From: Bacteroidaceae bacterium
GTDB taxonomy: Bacteria; Bacteroidota; Bacteroidia; Bacteroidales; Bacteroidaceae
Direction: 5' to 3'
DNA: 62,500 nt
Assembly (NCBI GenBank): GCA_017619585.1
Contig: JAFZSA010000033.1
Location: forward strand, 1 to 62,500
Shown: positions 25,690-35,405 of the stretch, in pieces
Numbering within the stretch: position 1 is the first letter of the stretch
Layout: each line of letters starts with the position of its first letter
Notes under the pieces: generated by a model
Database searches by the model: none
Told to the model about the DNA's origin: nothing
What the model saw: only the letters and a program-made list of their open reading frames with translations
Position numbers and translations under genes: made by a program

Positions 25690-26157
25690 ATGCTGGAAAG
25701 GACTCTGGTCTTATTAAAACCAAGTACAATACAAAGAGCGCTGATTGGTGAGATTATCAATCGTTTCGAGAAAAAAGGTCTCCGTATTGCAGGAATGAAA
25801 ATGATGCAGTTGGATGATGCTATCCTCGAAGAACATTACGCTCATTTGGTTAAGAAACCGTTTTTCCCTTCATTGAAGGCCTCAATGATGAAGACTCCTG
25901 TCATTGCAATGTGTCTTGAAGGAGTTGACGCAATCGCAGTTGTTCGTTATATTACTGGTTATACCAACGGACGTAAGGCTGATGCCGGTACCATCCGTGG
26001 TGACTATTGTATGAGTAATCAGCAGAATATTGTTCATGCTTCCGACTCACCCGAGGCTGCTGCTATTGAATTGAACCGTTTCTTTAAACCTGAAGAGATA
26101 TTCGACTTGGGTAATCTGAATATGGATCGTCTCTATGCCGTGGATGAGGCAAACTAA
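25690..26157 (+). CDS. ndk: Nucleoside diphosphate kinase
   Basis: 155 residues. It balances NTP pools through a phosphohistidine. ERTLVLLKPSTIQRALIGEI opens the protein and the active-site His is in NIVHASDSPEAA (about residue 119). The YITGYTNGRKADAGTIRGDY stretch is expanded relative to the short 135-residue enzymes, as seen in other Bacteroidetes. Confidence 0.94.
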   Translation: MLERTLVLLKPSTIQRALIGEIINRFEKKGLRIAGMKMMQLDDAILEEHYAHLVKKPFFPSLKASMMKTPVIAMCLEGVDAIAVVRYITGYTNGRKADAGTIRGDYCMSNQQNIVHASDSPEAAAIELNRFFKPEEIFDLGNLNMDRLYAVDEAN

Positions 26158-26167
26158 TGCAAAAATA

Positions 26168-27136
26168 ATGAAAACGATGATAGTAAAAAAACTTTTCTTT
26201 ATGATGGCTATGGCTTGTGTCGCTACCTCTGGTGTCGCGCAAGACAAGTTGGCCAGTATGGCTCCCGTTGATAAGAAGATGCGTGCTATCGACAGTTTGT
26301 CTATTGTTCGTATGCTTCAGACTGAAGAGTCTACACAAGCACCTGCTTCTGCACTTTATCCTGAATGGAATAACGTATATACTACTCATTATGGTGTTCA
26401 AATGCCCGAGGAGTACAAGATTGATTTGCGTGGGTTCCACATGCCAACCGATAATCGTTTGGTGACAAGCCACTTCGGTTATCGTAGGGCATTCCATCGT
26501 AACCATTATGGCACTGATATTAAGTGCTATGTTGGTGATACCATTCGTGCTGCATTCAGCGGTAAGATACGTGTGGTAGCTTACGAGGGTAAGGGTTATG
26601 GTCGCTATGTTATCATCCGTCACCCCAATGGTTTGGAGACTCTGTATGGTCACATGAGCAAGCAGTTGGTTAAGGAAGATCAGGCTGTAAGGGCTGGTGA
26701 GCCTATTGGTCTGGGTGGTAATACAGGTCGTTCTACTGGTGCTCACTTGCACTTCGAGACTCGTTTCCTGGGCAGATTCATTGATCCCGAGAGATTGTTC
26801 AACTTCGAGATGCAGGATGTAAAGGCTGACTATTATGTATATCGTTCTAACGGTAGTGGCGTTCTTATGAATGGCAATAGTGTTTTGGCAGCCAGCGAGA
26901 CAGCACCTGAAGAGATGGCGGAAGTTGACAAGCAGGAAGAAAGCAGGAACTTCCAGCAGCAGAAGATTGCTGCACAGCAGGCAAAGCCCCGTACTTCTGT
27001 TCATAAGGTTAAGCCTGGTGATACCCTTTCTTCTATCGCTAAGAAGTATCACACTTCAGTTAAGGAATTGTGCCGTCAGAATCGTATTACAGAGACCTCT
27101 ACTCTTCGTATTGGTCAGATTCTGAAGCATAGCTGA
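26168..27136 (+). CDS. M23 peptidase with C-terminal LysM domain
   Basis: 322 residues. A signal peptide (about 1-24, ending GVAQ) is followed by an M23 zinc endopeptidase domain (about 95-225) with HNHYGTD, the GHM motif and HLHFE as metal and catalytic residues, then a Gln-rich linker and one LysM (VHKVKPGDTLSSIAKKYHTS, about 278-322). It probably cuts or regulates peptidoglycan during growth and division in the periplasm. The ATG at 26168, 10 bp after ndk, gives a standard signal peptide and is preferred over an upstream start inside ndk. Confidence 0.92.
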   Translation: MKTMIVKKLFFMMAMACVATSGVAQDKLASMAPVDKKMRAIDSLSIVRMLQTEESTQAPASALYPEWNNVYTTHYGVQMPEEYKIDLRGFHMPTDNRLVTSHFGYRRAFHRNHYGTDIKCYVGDTIRAAFSGKIRVVAYEGKGYGRYVIIRHPNGLETLYGHMSKQLVKEDQAVRAGEPIGLGGNTGRSTGAHLHFETRFLGRFIDPERLFNFEMQDVKADYYVYRSNGSGVLMNGNSVLAASETAPEEMAEVDKQEESRNFQQQKIAAQQAKPRTSVHKVKPGDTLSSIAKKYHTSVKELCRQNRITETSTLRIGQILKHS

Positions 27137-27160
27137 TAAGAATGTTTTAATGCAAAGATA

Positions 27161-27199
27161 AAGACGCCCAAGGTATTGACCTTGCGGCGTCTTCTTTTT
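27161..27199 (+). terminator. Intrinsic terminator after the M23 gene
   Basis: AAGACGCC (27161-27168) pairs with GGCGTCTT (27186-27193), with an inner AAGG/CCTT, followed by CTTTTTATCC. Confidence 0.85.
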
Positions 27200-27209
27200 A
27201 TCCTTGAAA

Positions 27210-27241
27210 TTTGGAGAATAGAGAAAGTTGGCGTACCTTTG
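27210..27241 (+). promoter_or_regulatory. Promoter of the DUF1599/DoxX/tpiA operon
   Basis: TTTG (27210-27213), 20 bp, then TACCTTTG (27234-27241), 16 bp before the start codon. Confidence 0.85.
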
Positions 27242-27257
27242 CACAAATTATATAATA

Positions 27258-27821
27258 ATGTATATGGAGACCAAGGAACAGTTTGAGCAGGTGATGGCGG
27301 AATGCCGTGCACTCTTTGCCAAGAAGTTGCATGATTATGGTGCTGCATGGCGTATTATGCGTCCTACATCGCTCACAGACCAGATATACATAAAGGCTAA
27401 CAGAATCCGTAGTATAGAGACCTCAGGCGTGAACTTGGTAGGCGAGGGTATTGCCTCCGAGTTCATCGGTATAGTCAATTATGCTATTATCGGTCTTATC
27501 CAGTTAGAGCGTGGCTATTCCGAGACACCTGACGATATGACAGAGGAGGAAGCTCTTGCGGCTTATGACAAGCACGCTCAGCAGACGCTTGCCTTGATGC
27601 TCCGTAAGAATCATGATTACGATGAGGCTTGGCGCGGTATGCGTATCAGCAGTTATACCGATCTCATCCTCATGAAGATTTTCCGTACAAAGCAGATAGA
27701 GTCTCTTGGAGGAGACACGTTGGTGTCAGAGGGCATTGACGCAAACTATATGGACATGATGAATTACGCTGTTTTCGGCTTGATTAAACTGACGTTCGGT
27801 GAAGAGGAAAATCAGAAATAG
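27258..27821 (+). CDS. DUF1599 protein, duplicated domain
   Basis: 187 residues made of two copies of one module: [20 protein letters not shown]...KANRIRSIE...[15 protein letters not shown] (about 10-90) and [19 protein letters not shown]...KIFRTKQIE...[16 protein letters not shown] (about 110-180). This is the DUF1599 family common in Bacteroidetes, usually beside DoxX and tpiA as here. Function unknown. The ATG at 27258 follows the promoter closely; a second ATG two codons later is possible. Confidence 0.85.
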   Translation: MYMETKEQFEQVMAECRALFAKKLHDYGAAWRIMRPTSLTDQIYIKANRIRSIETSGVNLVGEGIASEFIGIVNYAIIGLIQLERGYSETPDDMTEEEALAAYDKHAQQTLALMLRKNHDYDEAWRGMRISSYTDLILMKIFRTKQIESLGGDTLVSEGIDANYMDMMNYAVFGLIKLTFGEEENQK

Positions 27822-29856
27822 GATTGTTGGGACAACGGTTAATCTGTGCAGATTGCTGTTGTCTGTTACTTTCATATTGTCTGGAACGGTTAAACTGATT
27901 GACCCTAAGGGGACTGAATACAAGATTCAGGACTATCTTGCAGCATTGGGTTTCGCAGACTCGTTGTTTGCTTCTGTTCCCTTGTTGCTTGCCGTTGTTT
28001 TCTCTGCCTGCGAGTTTGTGATGGGTATCTACATGCTTTTTGGCATTCAGCGCCGTCTGACGTCAACTGGCATGCTTTTGTTCTTGGCGGTTATGACACC
28101 GCTCACTCTGTATCTCGCCATTGACAATCCCATCTCGGATTGCGGGTGCTTTGGAGATGCTATAAAACTTACCAACTGGCAGACATTTGCTAAGAACGTG
28201 GTACTATTGGCAGCTGTAGTCTTGGTGCTGCGTTACTATAGGCTGATGAAGAGAGCTATGACAAGGCGTCACCAGTGGACGGTTTCTATCTATACTTGGA
28301 CGTTTGCCTTTGTCTTTGCTTCCTACAATTTGTATTATCTTCCAGTAGTAGACTTCCGTCCTTATCATATTGGGGCAGATTTGAAGAAAGCCCTGACGTC
28401 TGATGTACAGTATGAAACAACATTCATTCTCGAGAAGGATGGCGTGCAGAAAGAGTTCACGCTGGAGGATTATCCTGACAGTACATGGACCTTTGTAGAC
28501 AGCAAGACCGTTACGTTGGGCGAGCCTGCAAAGGACTCTGGTATAGAGACCTTGCAGATGATTTCAGTGGAGACGGGCGAGGATATCACTCCTCAACTGC
28601 TGTTGGATCCTGGTTATGTGTTTTTGTTGGTGGCTCCTTATCTTGAAAAGGCAGATGATAGTATGATGGAGCGCTTGATAAGCCTTCATGATTACTGTTC
28701 AGATAACGGTTACCAGTTCTATTGTCTGACATCAAGCGGAGAAGAGGAAATAGCCCGTTGGGTGGAACTCACGGGGGCTGAGTATCCTTTTTGTTACACG
28801 GATGCAGAGGTGCTGAAGACTATGGTGCGTTCCAATCCCGGTCTGATGCTGTTGCATAACGGTGTGGTAGAGAATAAATGGCCAGATACCACCATCCCCG
28901 GCGAAGAGGAGCTGACGGCACCTGTCGAGGAGCTCCCTAGCTTTCATCCTGCTATCAGCAGTCTGAAGCAGAAGGCCCTCAGGATATTCCTCTGGTATGT
29001 TCTGCCCCTGTTGTTCTTTGCTGTGGCGGATAATTTATGGCTCATGTGGAAATTGAGAAAATTACATAATATTAAACCATTTAAAAACAATTTGAAAATG
29101 AGAAAGAAGATTGTTGCAGGCAACTGGAAGATGAACAAGACCCTGCAGGAAGGTGTAGCTCTGGCTACTGAGTTGAAAGATATTCTTGCTGCTGAGAAGC
29201 CTAATTGTGAGGTTATCATTGGTACTCCTTTCATTCACTTGGCTACTGTCAGTGAGTTGCTGAAGGATAGCGTTATCGCCGTTAGTGCTGAGAACTGCGC
29301 CAACAAGGAGAGCGGTGCTTACACAGGTGAGGTTTCTGCCGCTATGGTTAAGAGCACAGGTGCTGAGTATGTAATCCTGGGTCACAGCGAGCGTCGTGAG
29401 TATTACAACGAGACTCCTGAGATTCTGAAGGAGAAGGTTGACCTGGCTTTGGCTAACGGTCTGAAGGTTATCTTCTGTATTGGTGAGAGCCTGGCTGAGC
29501 GTGAGGCTAACAAGCAAGAGGCTGTTTGCAAGGCTGAGTTGGCTGGTAGCGTATTCCACCTGACAGCTGAGCAGTGGAAGAATGTTGTTATTGCTTACGA
29601 GCCCATCTGGGCCATCGGTACCGGTAAGACCGCTACTGCTGAGCAGGCTGAGGAGATTCACGCTTACATCCGTAGCTGTGTTGCTGAGGTTTATGGTGCT
29701 CAGGTTGCTGACGAGACCAGCATTCTCTATGGTGGTTCTTGCAAGGCAAGCAATGCTCCCGAGCTGTTTGCTAAGCCCGACATTGATGGTGGCTTGATTG
29801 GTGGTGCTTCTCTGAAGGCTCCTGATTTCAAGGGTATCATCGACGCTTGGAAGTAA
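27799..29856 (+). CDS. DoxX/MauE-type membrane protein in frame with triosephosphate isomerase
   Basis: One open frame of 685 codons from a GTG inside the DUF1599 gene. Residues 1-150 hold four membrane helices of a DoxX/MauE-type protein with [12 protein letters not shown] (a Cys pair typical of this group); 150-410 are a thioredoxin-like periplasmic part; another helix (about 393-412) returns to the cytoplasm. Translation then runs without a stop through about 20 residues into a complete triosephosphate isomerase. In relatives these are separate genes. Either a real fusion exists or tpiA is translated from its own ATG at 29098. Confidence 0.7.
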   Translation: MKRKIRNRIVGTTVNLCRLLLSVTFILSGTVKLIDPKGTEYKIQDYLAALGFADSLFASVPLLLAVVFSACEFVMGIYMLFGIQRRLTSTGMLLFLAVMTPLTLYLAIDNPISDCGCFGDAIKLTNWQTFAKNVVLLAAVVLVLRYYRLMKRAMTRRHQWTVSIYTWTFAFVFASYNLYYLPVVDFRPYHIGADLKKALTSDVQYETTFILEKDGVQKEFTLEDYPDSTWTFVDSKTVTLGEPAKDSGIETLQMISVETGEDITPQLLLDPGYVFLLVAPYLEKADDSMMERLISLHDYCSDNGYQFYCLTSSGEEEIARWVELTGAEYPFCYTDAEVLKTMVRSNPGLMLLHNGVVENKWPDTTIPGEEELTAPVEELPSFHPAISSLKQKALRIFLWYVLPLLFFAVADNLWLMWKLRKLHNIKPFKNNLKMRKKIVAGNWKMNKTLQEGVALATELKDILAAEKPNCEVIIGTPFIHLATVSELLKDSVIAVSAENCANKESGAYTGEVSAAMVKSTGAEYVILGHSERREYYNETPEILKEKVDLALANGLKVIFCIGESLAEREANKQEAVCKAELAGSVFHLTAEQWKNVVIAYEPIWAIGTGKTATAEQAEEIHAYIRSCVAEVYGAQVADETSILYGGSCKASNAPELFAKPDIDGGLIGGASLKAPDFKGIIDAWK
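29098..29856 (+). CDS. tpiA: Triosephosphate isomerase
   Basis: 252 residues from the internal ATG, exactly the normal length. It interconverts DHAP and glyceraldehyde 3-phosphate. Lys11 (GNWKMN), His96 (LGHSERR) and Glu168 ([11 protein letters not shown]) are all in place, with the C-terminal YGGS and GLIGGASL phosphate loops. The 30 bp before this ATG is AT-rich like an intergenic spacer, and the codon pattern changes there. This is the likely start of a soluble enzyme even though the upstream frame has lost its stop codon. Confidence 0.92.
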   Translation: MRKKIVAGNWKMNKTLQEGVALATELKDILAAEKPNCEVIIGTPFIHLATVSELLKDSVIAVSAENCANKESGAYTGEVSAAMVKSTGAEYVILGHSERREYYNETPEILKEKVDLALANGLKVIFCIGESLAEREANKQEAVCKAELAGSVFHLTAEQWKNVVIAYEPIWAIGTGKTATAEQAEEIHAYIRSCVAEVYGAQVADETSILYGGSCKASNAPELFAKPDIDGGLIGGASLKAPDFKGIIDAWK

Positions 29857-29870
29857 TCAAATAATTATAT

Positions 29871-29915
29871 TCAGGTTTCGCAGGCTTTTTTAGGCTTGCG
29901 AGCCTGATTTTTTTC
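29871..29915 (+). terminator. Intrinsic terminator after tpiA
   Basis: TCAGG..CGCA.GC pairs with GC.TGCG..CCTGA across a T-rich loop, followed by T7. Confidence 0.8.
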
Positions 29916-29931
29916 ATTACAACGTTCCTAC

Positions 29932-30495
29932 ATGAAGAAAGTTCTCCTTCTTTTAGCTCTTTTCTTTGCATGTGGCTTGGTAAAAGCACAGGCGAAGTTC
30001 ACCGAGGAGATTCAGAAACAGGCTCCCGGGCAAGGAAAGATTGTGTTGCATCAGAGTTATATCATTTCTGATTTGGTGAATGGTACAGCATCTCCTCTGT
30101 TGCCTGACACCCCCAAGTCTGCTGCTGTCAAGACGGAGAAGAATGTCTCTACTGCAGTTAAGACGCCTCAGATTGTTGATTCCATACTTTCTGATACCAA
30201 CAAGGTGCAGCAGCTTACGGGCCAGCGTATCCGTATGAACGGCTACCGTATTCAGGTTTATATGGGCGGTAACACAAAAAGAGGTAAGAGCGAGGCTCTG
30301 ATGATGAAGGAACGTGTTAGAAGTCTCTTCTCTGAATTGTCTGTCTATGCAGGATTCCAGTCTCCCCATTGGATTTGCCGCGCCGGTGATTTCCGTACTT
30401 ACGAGGAGGCGTCCGAGTATTTGCACAAGATGCGCGAGACGGGGCGGTTCGATGAGGCTGTAATCATTAAGAGCAAAATCAACGTACGCGAATAA
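29932..30495 (+). CDS. Secreted SPOR-domain protein
   Basis: 187 residues. A signal peptide (about 1-20, ending VKAQ) leads into a low-complexity middle and a C-terminal SPOR fold (about 95-180: [20 protein letters not shown]...[23 protein letters not shown]). SPOR domains bind peptidoglycan stripped of stem peptides, often at division sites. folE follows after 2 bp, an apparently chance pairing. Confidence 0.82.
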   Translation: MKKVLLLLALFFACGLVKAQAKFTEEIQKQAPGQGKIVLHQSYIISDLVNGTASPLLPDTPKSAAVKTEKNVSTAVKTPQIVDSILSDTNKVQQLTGQRIRMNGYRIQVYMGGNTKRGKSEALMMKERVRSLFSELSVYAGFQSPHWICRAGDFRTYEEASEYLHKMRETGRFDEAVIIKSKINVRE

Positions 30496-30497
30496 TT

Positions 30498-31058
30498 ATG
30501 ACAGAGGTAGGTAAGGAATTAGAGGAACACGTCCGTCGCATCCTCGAACTTATGGGTGAGGATGCAGACCGCGAGGGTTTACTTAAGACTCCCCACCGTG
30601 TGGCTAAGGCCATGCAGACGCTGACCAGAGGGTATGCAGAAGATCCTATAGCCATTCTTAACTCGGCAAAGTTCAGCGAGGACTATCGTCAGATGGTTAT
30701 TGTTCGCGACATCAACTTCTATTCTCTTTGCGAGCATCACATGCTTCCCTTTTATGGTAAGGTGCACGTAGCCTATATCCCTAACGGACAGGTTACGGGG
30801 CTTAGCAAGATTGCCAGGGTAGTGGATTGTTTCTCACACCGTTTGCAGATTCAGGAGCGTATGACCAAGCAGATACGCGAGTGTATTCAGGAAGCCCTGA
30901 ATCCGTTAGGCGTTATGGTTGTGATAGAGGCTCAGCACATGTGTATGCAGATGCGTGGTGTAGAGAAGCAAGGTAGCATAACTACTACCAGTGATTTCTG
31001 TGGTGCTTTCAATCAGGCCAAGACGCGCGAGGAATTCTTGCAACTTATTTCAAGATAA
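30498..31058 (+). CDS. folE: GTP cyclohydrolase I
   Basis: 186 residues. First step of tetrahydrofolate synthesis, GTP to dihydroneopterin triphosphate. Zinc ligands are in [13 protein letters not shown] (Cys and His, near 79-82) and MCMQMRGV; the RPQ-like region reads [19 protein letters not shown] with the usual Pro replaced. Length is typical of the compact type. Its end overlaps dnaG by 14 bp in convergent orientation. Confidence 0.94.
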   Translation: MTEVGKELEEHVRRILELMGEDADREGLLKTPHRVAKAMQTLTRGYAEDPIAILNSAKFSEDYRQMVIVRDINFYSLCEHHMLPFYGKVHVAYIPNGQVTGLSKIARVVDCFSHRLQIQERMTKQIRECIQEALNPLGVMVVIEAQHMCMQMRGVEKQGSITTTSDFCGAFNQAKTREEFLQLISR

Positions 31059-33078
31059 CACGCTCGCCGCAACTTTTGGCCAGTTCTTTAGCCAGTTTTG
31101 TCTTTTCTGCGAATGCGGTCATCAAGGCACGCAGTTCTTCCTTGTTATTCTTTATCTCAGGCTTCTTGGTCTTTTCGATGATAGCCTTCAGTTCATTCTG
31201 AACTATATTCAGTTTCAGGCTTGCCATCAGGTTGGGAATAATCTCGTCCAACCGCTCGTCGGCGGGCATTTCGGCATGCAATTTGCTCAGCGGCACATTG
31301 TCCAGGCATAGGTTAGCTGCCAACTTGTTGATGTCGGCATCCGGGTGGTTCACATAGAAGTGCTCTGCCTTGAATCCCTCATCTTTTATATGTTTGAATC
31401 CTTCTTCCAATATACGTTCGTATAGAGGGTTGGAGAGTCTTATGCCATCGTCTGCCAGACTGTAATGTATATATTCTATTACAGACAGCGGGATGTCATT
31501 ACCATCCTCGTCTTGCATCTGGCACATCAGTTTCTCGCCGTGACGTACCATCATCTGCATCAGGGTTAGCTCGCGTGGATTCTCTTTGGATGAGATGGGG
31601 ACAATATCTTCTGTCTTGGTGGGGATATCCTCTTGTGTGGGATCTGTCTTTACAGGGCCGGCATCAGGATTAACGGGTACTTTTCTTCTCTCTTCCCGTT
31701 CCTGCTCTTTGCGCTTCTCTTCTCTAAGGCGCTGCATCTGTTTCTGTACGGCATCCATAATCAGACGTTCCTCCATATGCAGCTTCTGGGCAGCCTGACG
31801 GATGTACAGCACACGTGTTATCTCGTCTGGTATCACGGCAATGCTCTCAGAGACGTTGTGTATCAGTTGTCCCAACTTGGTGGGGTCGTCCTTAGCGCTC
31901 TCCATCAGGTGGCTGGTCTTGTAGTTCACAAAGTCAACCTGATTGTCTTTCAGATACTGCTGATACTCCGTGGCATTGTGCTTGCGTGCGAAGCTGTCGG
32001 GGTCGTCGCCATCAGGTAATAACAGCAACTTTACGTTCATACCCTCTGCCAAAAGCATGTCAATGCCTCGTTCGCTGGCATGGATACCAGCCTCATCACC
32101 GTCAAAGATAACAGTAATATTGTTGGTCATACGGTGTATCAGGCGTATCTGCTCGTTGGTCAGTGCCGTACCGCTTGATGCTACTACATTCTCAACGCCC
32201 TGCTGGTGCATAGCCATCACATCTGTATAGCCTTCTACCAGATAGCAGAGATCCTGCTTGCGTATAGCTTCCTTGGCCTGATAGAGACCGAAGAGCTCGC
32301 GCCTTTTGCTATAGACAAGGCTTTCTGGCGAGTTCATGTATTTTACATTCACGCCTTTGGTGGCTGCATCCAGTACTCGTCCGCCAAAGCCTGCTACTCG
32401 TCCGCTCATAGTAAAGATGGGCCAGATCACACGTCCACGGAAGCGGTCGCGCAACTTCCCGTCCTGTTCGTTCTTTAGGCAGAGTCCTGTTCCTATGCTC
32501 AGTTTGGTATCTTTCTCGTTGGGGGTATTGGTCAGGAACTTCTCTTGATAGCCGGCTTTCAGCGCATCAGCAGCCAGCGTGTGCTCGCGGTTGTTGGGGC
32601 TGTATCCAACCTGGAATTTCTTTAGGATGTCATCACGGAATCCTCTGCCACGGAAGTAAGCCAGTCCTATGGCCTTTCCGTCAGGCGTGTTGTTAAGTTC
32701 GTTCTGGAACCAGTCGCGAGCCCATTCATTAACGATGAACATGCTGTCGCGGTCGTTGCGTGATTCCATCTCCTCCTTCGACAGTTCTTTTTCCTGAATC
32801 TCTATGCCGTATTTCTTTGCCAGATAGCGAAGTGCGTCGGGGTAGGAGAGCTGCTCGTGCTTCATGATGAAGTGGACGGGACTTCCTCCCTCGCCACAGG
32901 CAAAGCATTTGCACAGATTCTTGGCAGGCGAGACCATAAAGGATGGCGTGTTGTCATCATGGAAGGGGCACAACCCTTTCAGGTTGGCACCGGCACGTTT
33001 CAGCGTCACAAAGTCCGACACTACATCCACAATGTTTGCCGCATCCAGAATCTTATCTACCGTCAGTCTGTCTATCAT
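31045..33078 (-). CDS. dnaG: DNA primase
   Basis: 677 residues. It makes RNA primers at the replication fork. The CHC2 zinc finger is Cys37, His40, Cys58, Cys61; the RNA polymerase core holds [11 protein letters not shown] and the TOPRIM acidic motif VIFDGDEAG. The C-terminal helicase-binding part (from about 430) is Glu/Lys-rich. The ATG at 33078 is chosen because [11 protein letters not shown] matches the family N-terminus; the frame stays open 50 codons further upstream but without homology. Confidence 0.94.
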   Translation of the reverse strand: MIDRLTVDKILDAANIVDVVSDFVTLKRAGANLKGLCPFHDDNTPSFMVSPAKNLCKCFACGEGGSPVHFIMKHEQLSYPDALRYLAKKYGIEIQEKELSKEEMESRNDRDSMFIVNEWARDWFQNELNNTPDGKAIGLAYFRGRGFRDDILKKFQVGYSPNNREHTLAADALKAGYQEKFLTNTPNEKDTKLSIGTGLCLKNEQDGKLRDRFRGRVIWPIFTMSGRVAGFGGRVLDAATKGVNVKYMNSPESLVYSKRRELFGLYQAKEAIRKQDLCYLVEGYTDVMAMHQQGVENVVASSGTALTNEQIRLIHRMTNNITVIFDGDEAGIHASERGIDMLLAEGMNVKLLLLPDGDDPDSFARKHNATEYQQYLKDNQVDFVNYKTSHLMESAKDDPTKLGQLIHNVSESIAVIPDEITRVLYIRQAAQKLHMEERLIMDAVQKQMQRLREEKRKEQEREERRKVPVNPDAGPVKTDPTQEDIPTKTEDIVPISSKENPRELTLMQMMVRHGEKLMCQMQDEDGNDIPLSVIEYIHYSLADDGIRLSNPLYERILEEGFKHIKDEGFKAEHFYVNHPDADINKLAANLCLDNVPLSKLHAEMPADERLDEIIPNLMASLKLNIVQNELKAIIEKTKKPEIKNNKEELRALMTAFAEKTKLAKELAKSCGERVILK

Positions 33079-33129
33079 ATAAACCCCTCTTCCCGTTCCC
33101 CCGAGGGGGAAGGCTTTTTCTTTTCTTTG

Positions 33130-33188
33130 CAAAATTAGATAAAAATAATGAGAATGGACTGAGTTGTCAGAAAAAAAGTGTAAGTTTG
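33130..33188. promoter_or_regulatory. Divergent -7 elements of dnaG and pepT
   Basis: TAATTTTG on the minus strand (33130-33137) faces dnaG and TAAGTTTG on the plus strand (33181-33188) faces pepT. Neither has a good TTTG at the right distance, so strength is uncertain. Confidence 0.45.
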
Positions 33189-33216
33189 CAGAGTAAACCG
33201 TAAATAATATTGCATT

Positions 33217-34446
33217 ATGAATACTCAACTGGTAGACCGTTTTCTAAAATATGTATCTTTCGACACTCAGTCAAGCGAGGAGTCCGCTTCCTGCCCCAGC
33301 ACCCGTAAGCAGTTTGCTTTGGCAGAATATCTGCGTGACGAGCTTACTGCTTTAGGCCTTGAGGATGTCTGTATGGACGAGAATGCTTATGTCTATGCTA
33401 CCCTTCCTGCTAATACAGACCGTCCAGTTCCCACCATCGGCTTTATTGCCCACATGGACACATCGCCTGACTGTAGTGGAGCTAATATCAAGCCCCGCAT
33501 TATCCGTAACTATGACGGAAAGGATGTTGTCTTGGATGCAGCAGAGAACATCGTTACCCGTGTGTCTGCCTTTCCTGAGTTGAAGGATCATATTGGCGAG
33601 GACCTTATTGTTACAGACGGTCATACCCTGTTGGGAGCAGATGACAAGGCTGGTATTGCCGAGATTGTGACGGCTATTGTTTACTTGCAGCAGCACCCCG
33701 AGATTGAACACGGCAAGATACGTGTCGGCTTTAATCCTGATGAAGAGATTGGTGCCGGTGCCCATCTTTTTGATGTCGAGAAGTTCGGTTGCCAATGGGC
33801 TTATACCATGGATGGTGGCGAGGTTGGTGAATTAGAGTATGAGAACTTCAATGCCGCTGGTGCCAAGGTTACCGTCAAGGGTTGCAATGTGCACCCGGGC
33901 TATGCCAAGGACAAGATGGTAAATGCAGTCCTTATTGCTACGGAGTTTGCGCAGGAGATGCCTCAGAACGAGGTGCCTCAGAAGACCGAGGGCTATGAGG
34001 GTTTTTATCATCTTACAGGTTTGCAGGGAACAGTCGAGGAAGCTAAACTGTCCTATATCATTCGCGACCATAACCGTCAGATGTTTGAGTTGCGCAAGAA
34101 GGTTCTAATGGATATGGTTGAGCGTTTCAACCAGCGCTATGGTGCAGGAACGGTTCTTTTGGAATTGGCCGACCAGTATTACAACATGCTCTCACAACTT
34201 AGCGATAAGCCCTATATCACCGATATTGCCAAGCAGGCAATTGAGGAAGCTTGTGGCTTCTGCAAGGTTATCCCCATTCGTGGTGGTACTGATGGTGCCC
34301 AGCTTTCTTTCAAGGGATTGCCTTGTCCTAATATCTTTGCCGGCGGACTTAACTTCCACGGTCGCCATGAGTTTGTTTCTGTTCAGAATATGGAGAAGGC
34401 CATGCAGACCGTTGTTAATATCTGTCGTATTACAGCAAAGCGATAG
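33217..34446 (+). CDS. pepT: Peptidase T (tripeptide aminopeptidase)
   Basis: 409 residues, an M20 di-zinc aminopeptidase acting on tripeptides in the cytoplasm. Metal and catalytic motifs [22 protein letters not shown] and [11 protein letters not shown] are intact, and the dimerisation lid follows [13 protein letters not shown] [14 protein letters not shown]. Length matches the family. It is transcribed away from dnaG. A 22-bp palindromic repeat array lies right after its stop. Confidence 0.95.
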   Translation: MNTQLVDRFLKYVSFDTQSSEESASCPSTRKQFALAEYLRDELTALGLEDVCMDENAYVYATLPANTDRPVPTIGFIAHMDTSPDCSGANIKPRIIRNYDGKDVVLDAAENIVTRVSAFPELKDHIGEDLIVTDGHTLLGADDKAGIAEIVTAIVYLQQHPEIEHGKIRVGFNPDEEIGAGAHLFDVEKFGCQWAYTMDGGEVGELEYENFNAAGAKVTVKGCNVHPGYAKDKMVNAVLIATEFAQEMPQNEVPQKTEGYEGFYHLTGLQGTVEEAKLSYIIRDHNRQMFELRKKVLMDMVERFNQRYGAGTVLLELADQYYNMLSQLSDKPYITDIAKQAIEEACGFCKVIPIRGGTDGAQLSFKGLPCPNIFAGGLNFHGRHEFVSVQNMEKAMQTVVNICRITAKR

Positions 34447-34459
34447 ATTAAAGCATTTT

Positions 34460-34540
34460 GTCCGTCTCGTGCGAACTGTTAGTCCGTAACGTGCGGACTT
34501 GCAGTCCGCCCCGTACGGACTCGGAGTCTGAAGTGTGGAA
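34460..34540. repeat. 22-bp tandem palindromic units between convergent genes
   Basis: Three full units start at 34460, 34482 and 34504 and a partial one at 34526. Each full unit has the form GTCCG-7nt-CGGAC (CGAAC in unit 1), so every unit can fold as a small hairpin, or adjacent units can pair. The site between convergent stops suggests a transcription terminator or nuclease-stable 3' end. Confidence 0.7.
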
Positions 34541-34547
34541 AGTATTT

Positions 34548-35378
34548 TTATCTTTGTACGTTAAGGCTGGCAATATAACTCATTAGGGATTGGGATTCTG
34601 TCACGCGTTCCATGATTTGCCAATCTGTACGGTAGTCAATCTTTACCTCCATGGCTATAATATCCTTGCTAAGCCATTTAACAGATACAGATTTACCGTT
34701 ATTTATAAAGGTGTTCTTGGAAAGAATCTCTGCTGGTTGCAAAATGCCATTGCAGGCTTTACCATATATTTGTAGAGGTACAATGTTTGTAGAGGTTATG
34801 GCATAGTACTGCCCCTTATACTTGCTGTCTTCGTATGTTTCCTGCAAAATCTTTAACTGTTTCTTGGCATCTTTTAGCTCGTCCATCCATCCTATCACTT
34901 TCCAGGTCCCGAGAATCGGATTCTTTGCATCAATGGCAGGAACGGATGTCAGGATATCAAAAACAGGTCGGGCAACATCAGAATATTTATTGGCTTCATA
35001 TTTCTCGATGCACCAGTCATCCTTTGGGAAATAGATGTGATTCTCGTATTTACTCCACCATTTTTCTGTAAAATGGTCTGCATTGCTATCGTAGACACGC
35101 GTGCTCTTGTCATTCTCGTCTTGAGGCTCACTGCCTGTATAGTTGAATACCTTCTTGTCGTTCCTGCTAACATGGAATTGATTCTTATTAAAGCTGGCCA
35201 TCAGCGTAACGCTGTCTGTGCAGATCTTATACTGGTCCCAGGGAGCGTTTATTTCGCCTCCCCGGCCTGTTAATGTTATCATCTTATAGATGCCACGAGG
35301 GTTCTCTGTCTGGGCATTCATCATCATAGGCAGTGAGAGGATTGCTGCTGCCATCAGCATTTTCTGTGCATTTCTCAT
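34548..35378 (-). CDS. Secreted protein of unknown function, downstream of the sigma/anti-sigma pair
   Basis: 276 residues with a signal peptide (about 1-22, ending MNAQ). The mature part contains two similar lipocalin-like halves: NPRGIYKMITLTGRG (about 25) and NPILGTWKVIGWMDE (about 152), each opening with G-x-W/Y-K as in DUF4488-type proteins. I do not recognise a precise family. It lies 27 bp after the anti-sigma gene and is likely a member of that regulon. Confidence 0.65.
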   Translation of the reverse strand: MRNAQKMLMAAAILSLPMMMNAQTENPRGIYKMITLTGRGGEINAPWDQYKICTDSVTLMASFNKNQFHVSRNDKKVFNYTGSEPQDENDKSTRVYDSNADHFTEKWWSKYENHIYFPKDDWCIEKYEANKYSDVARPVFDILTSVPAIDAKNPILGTWKVIGWMDELKDAKKQLKILQETYEDSKYKGQYYAITSTNIVPLQIYGKACNGILQPAEILSKNTFINNGKSVSVKWLSKDIIAMEVKIDYRTDWQIMERVTESQSLMSYIASLNVQR

Positions 35379-35405
35379 AATTGATTTTGTTTTGATTATT
35401 ATTTG

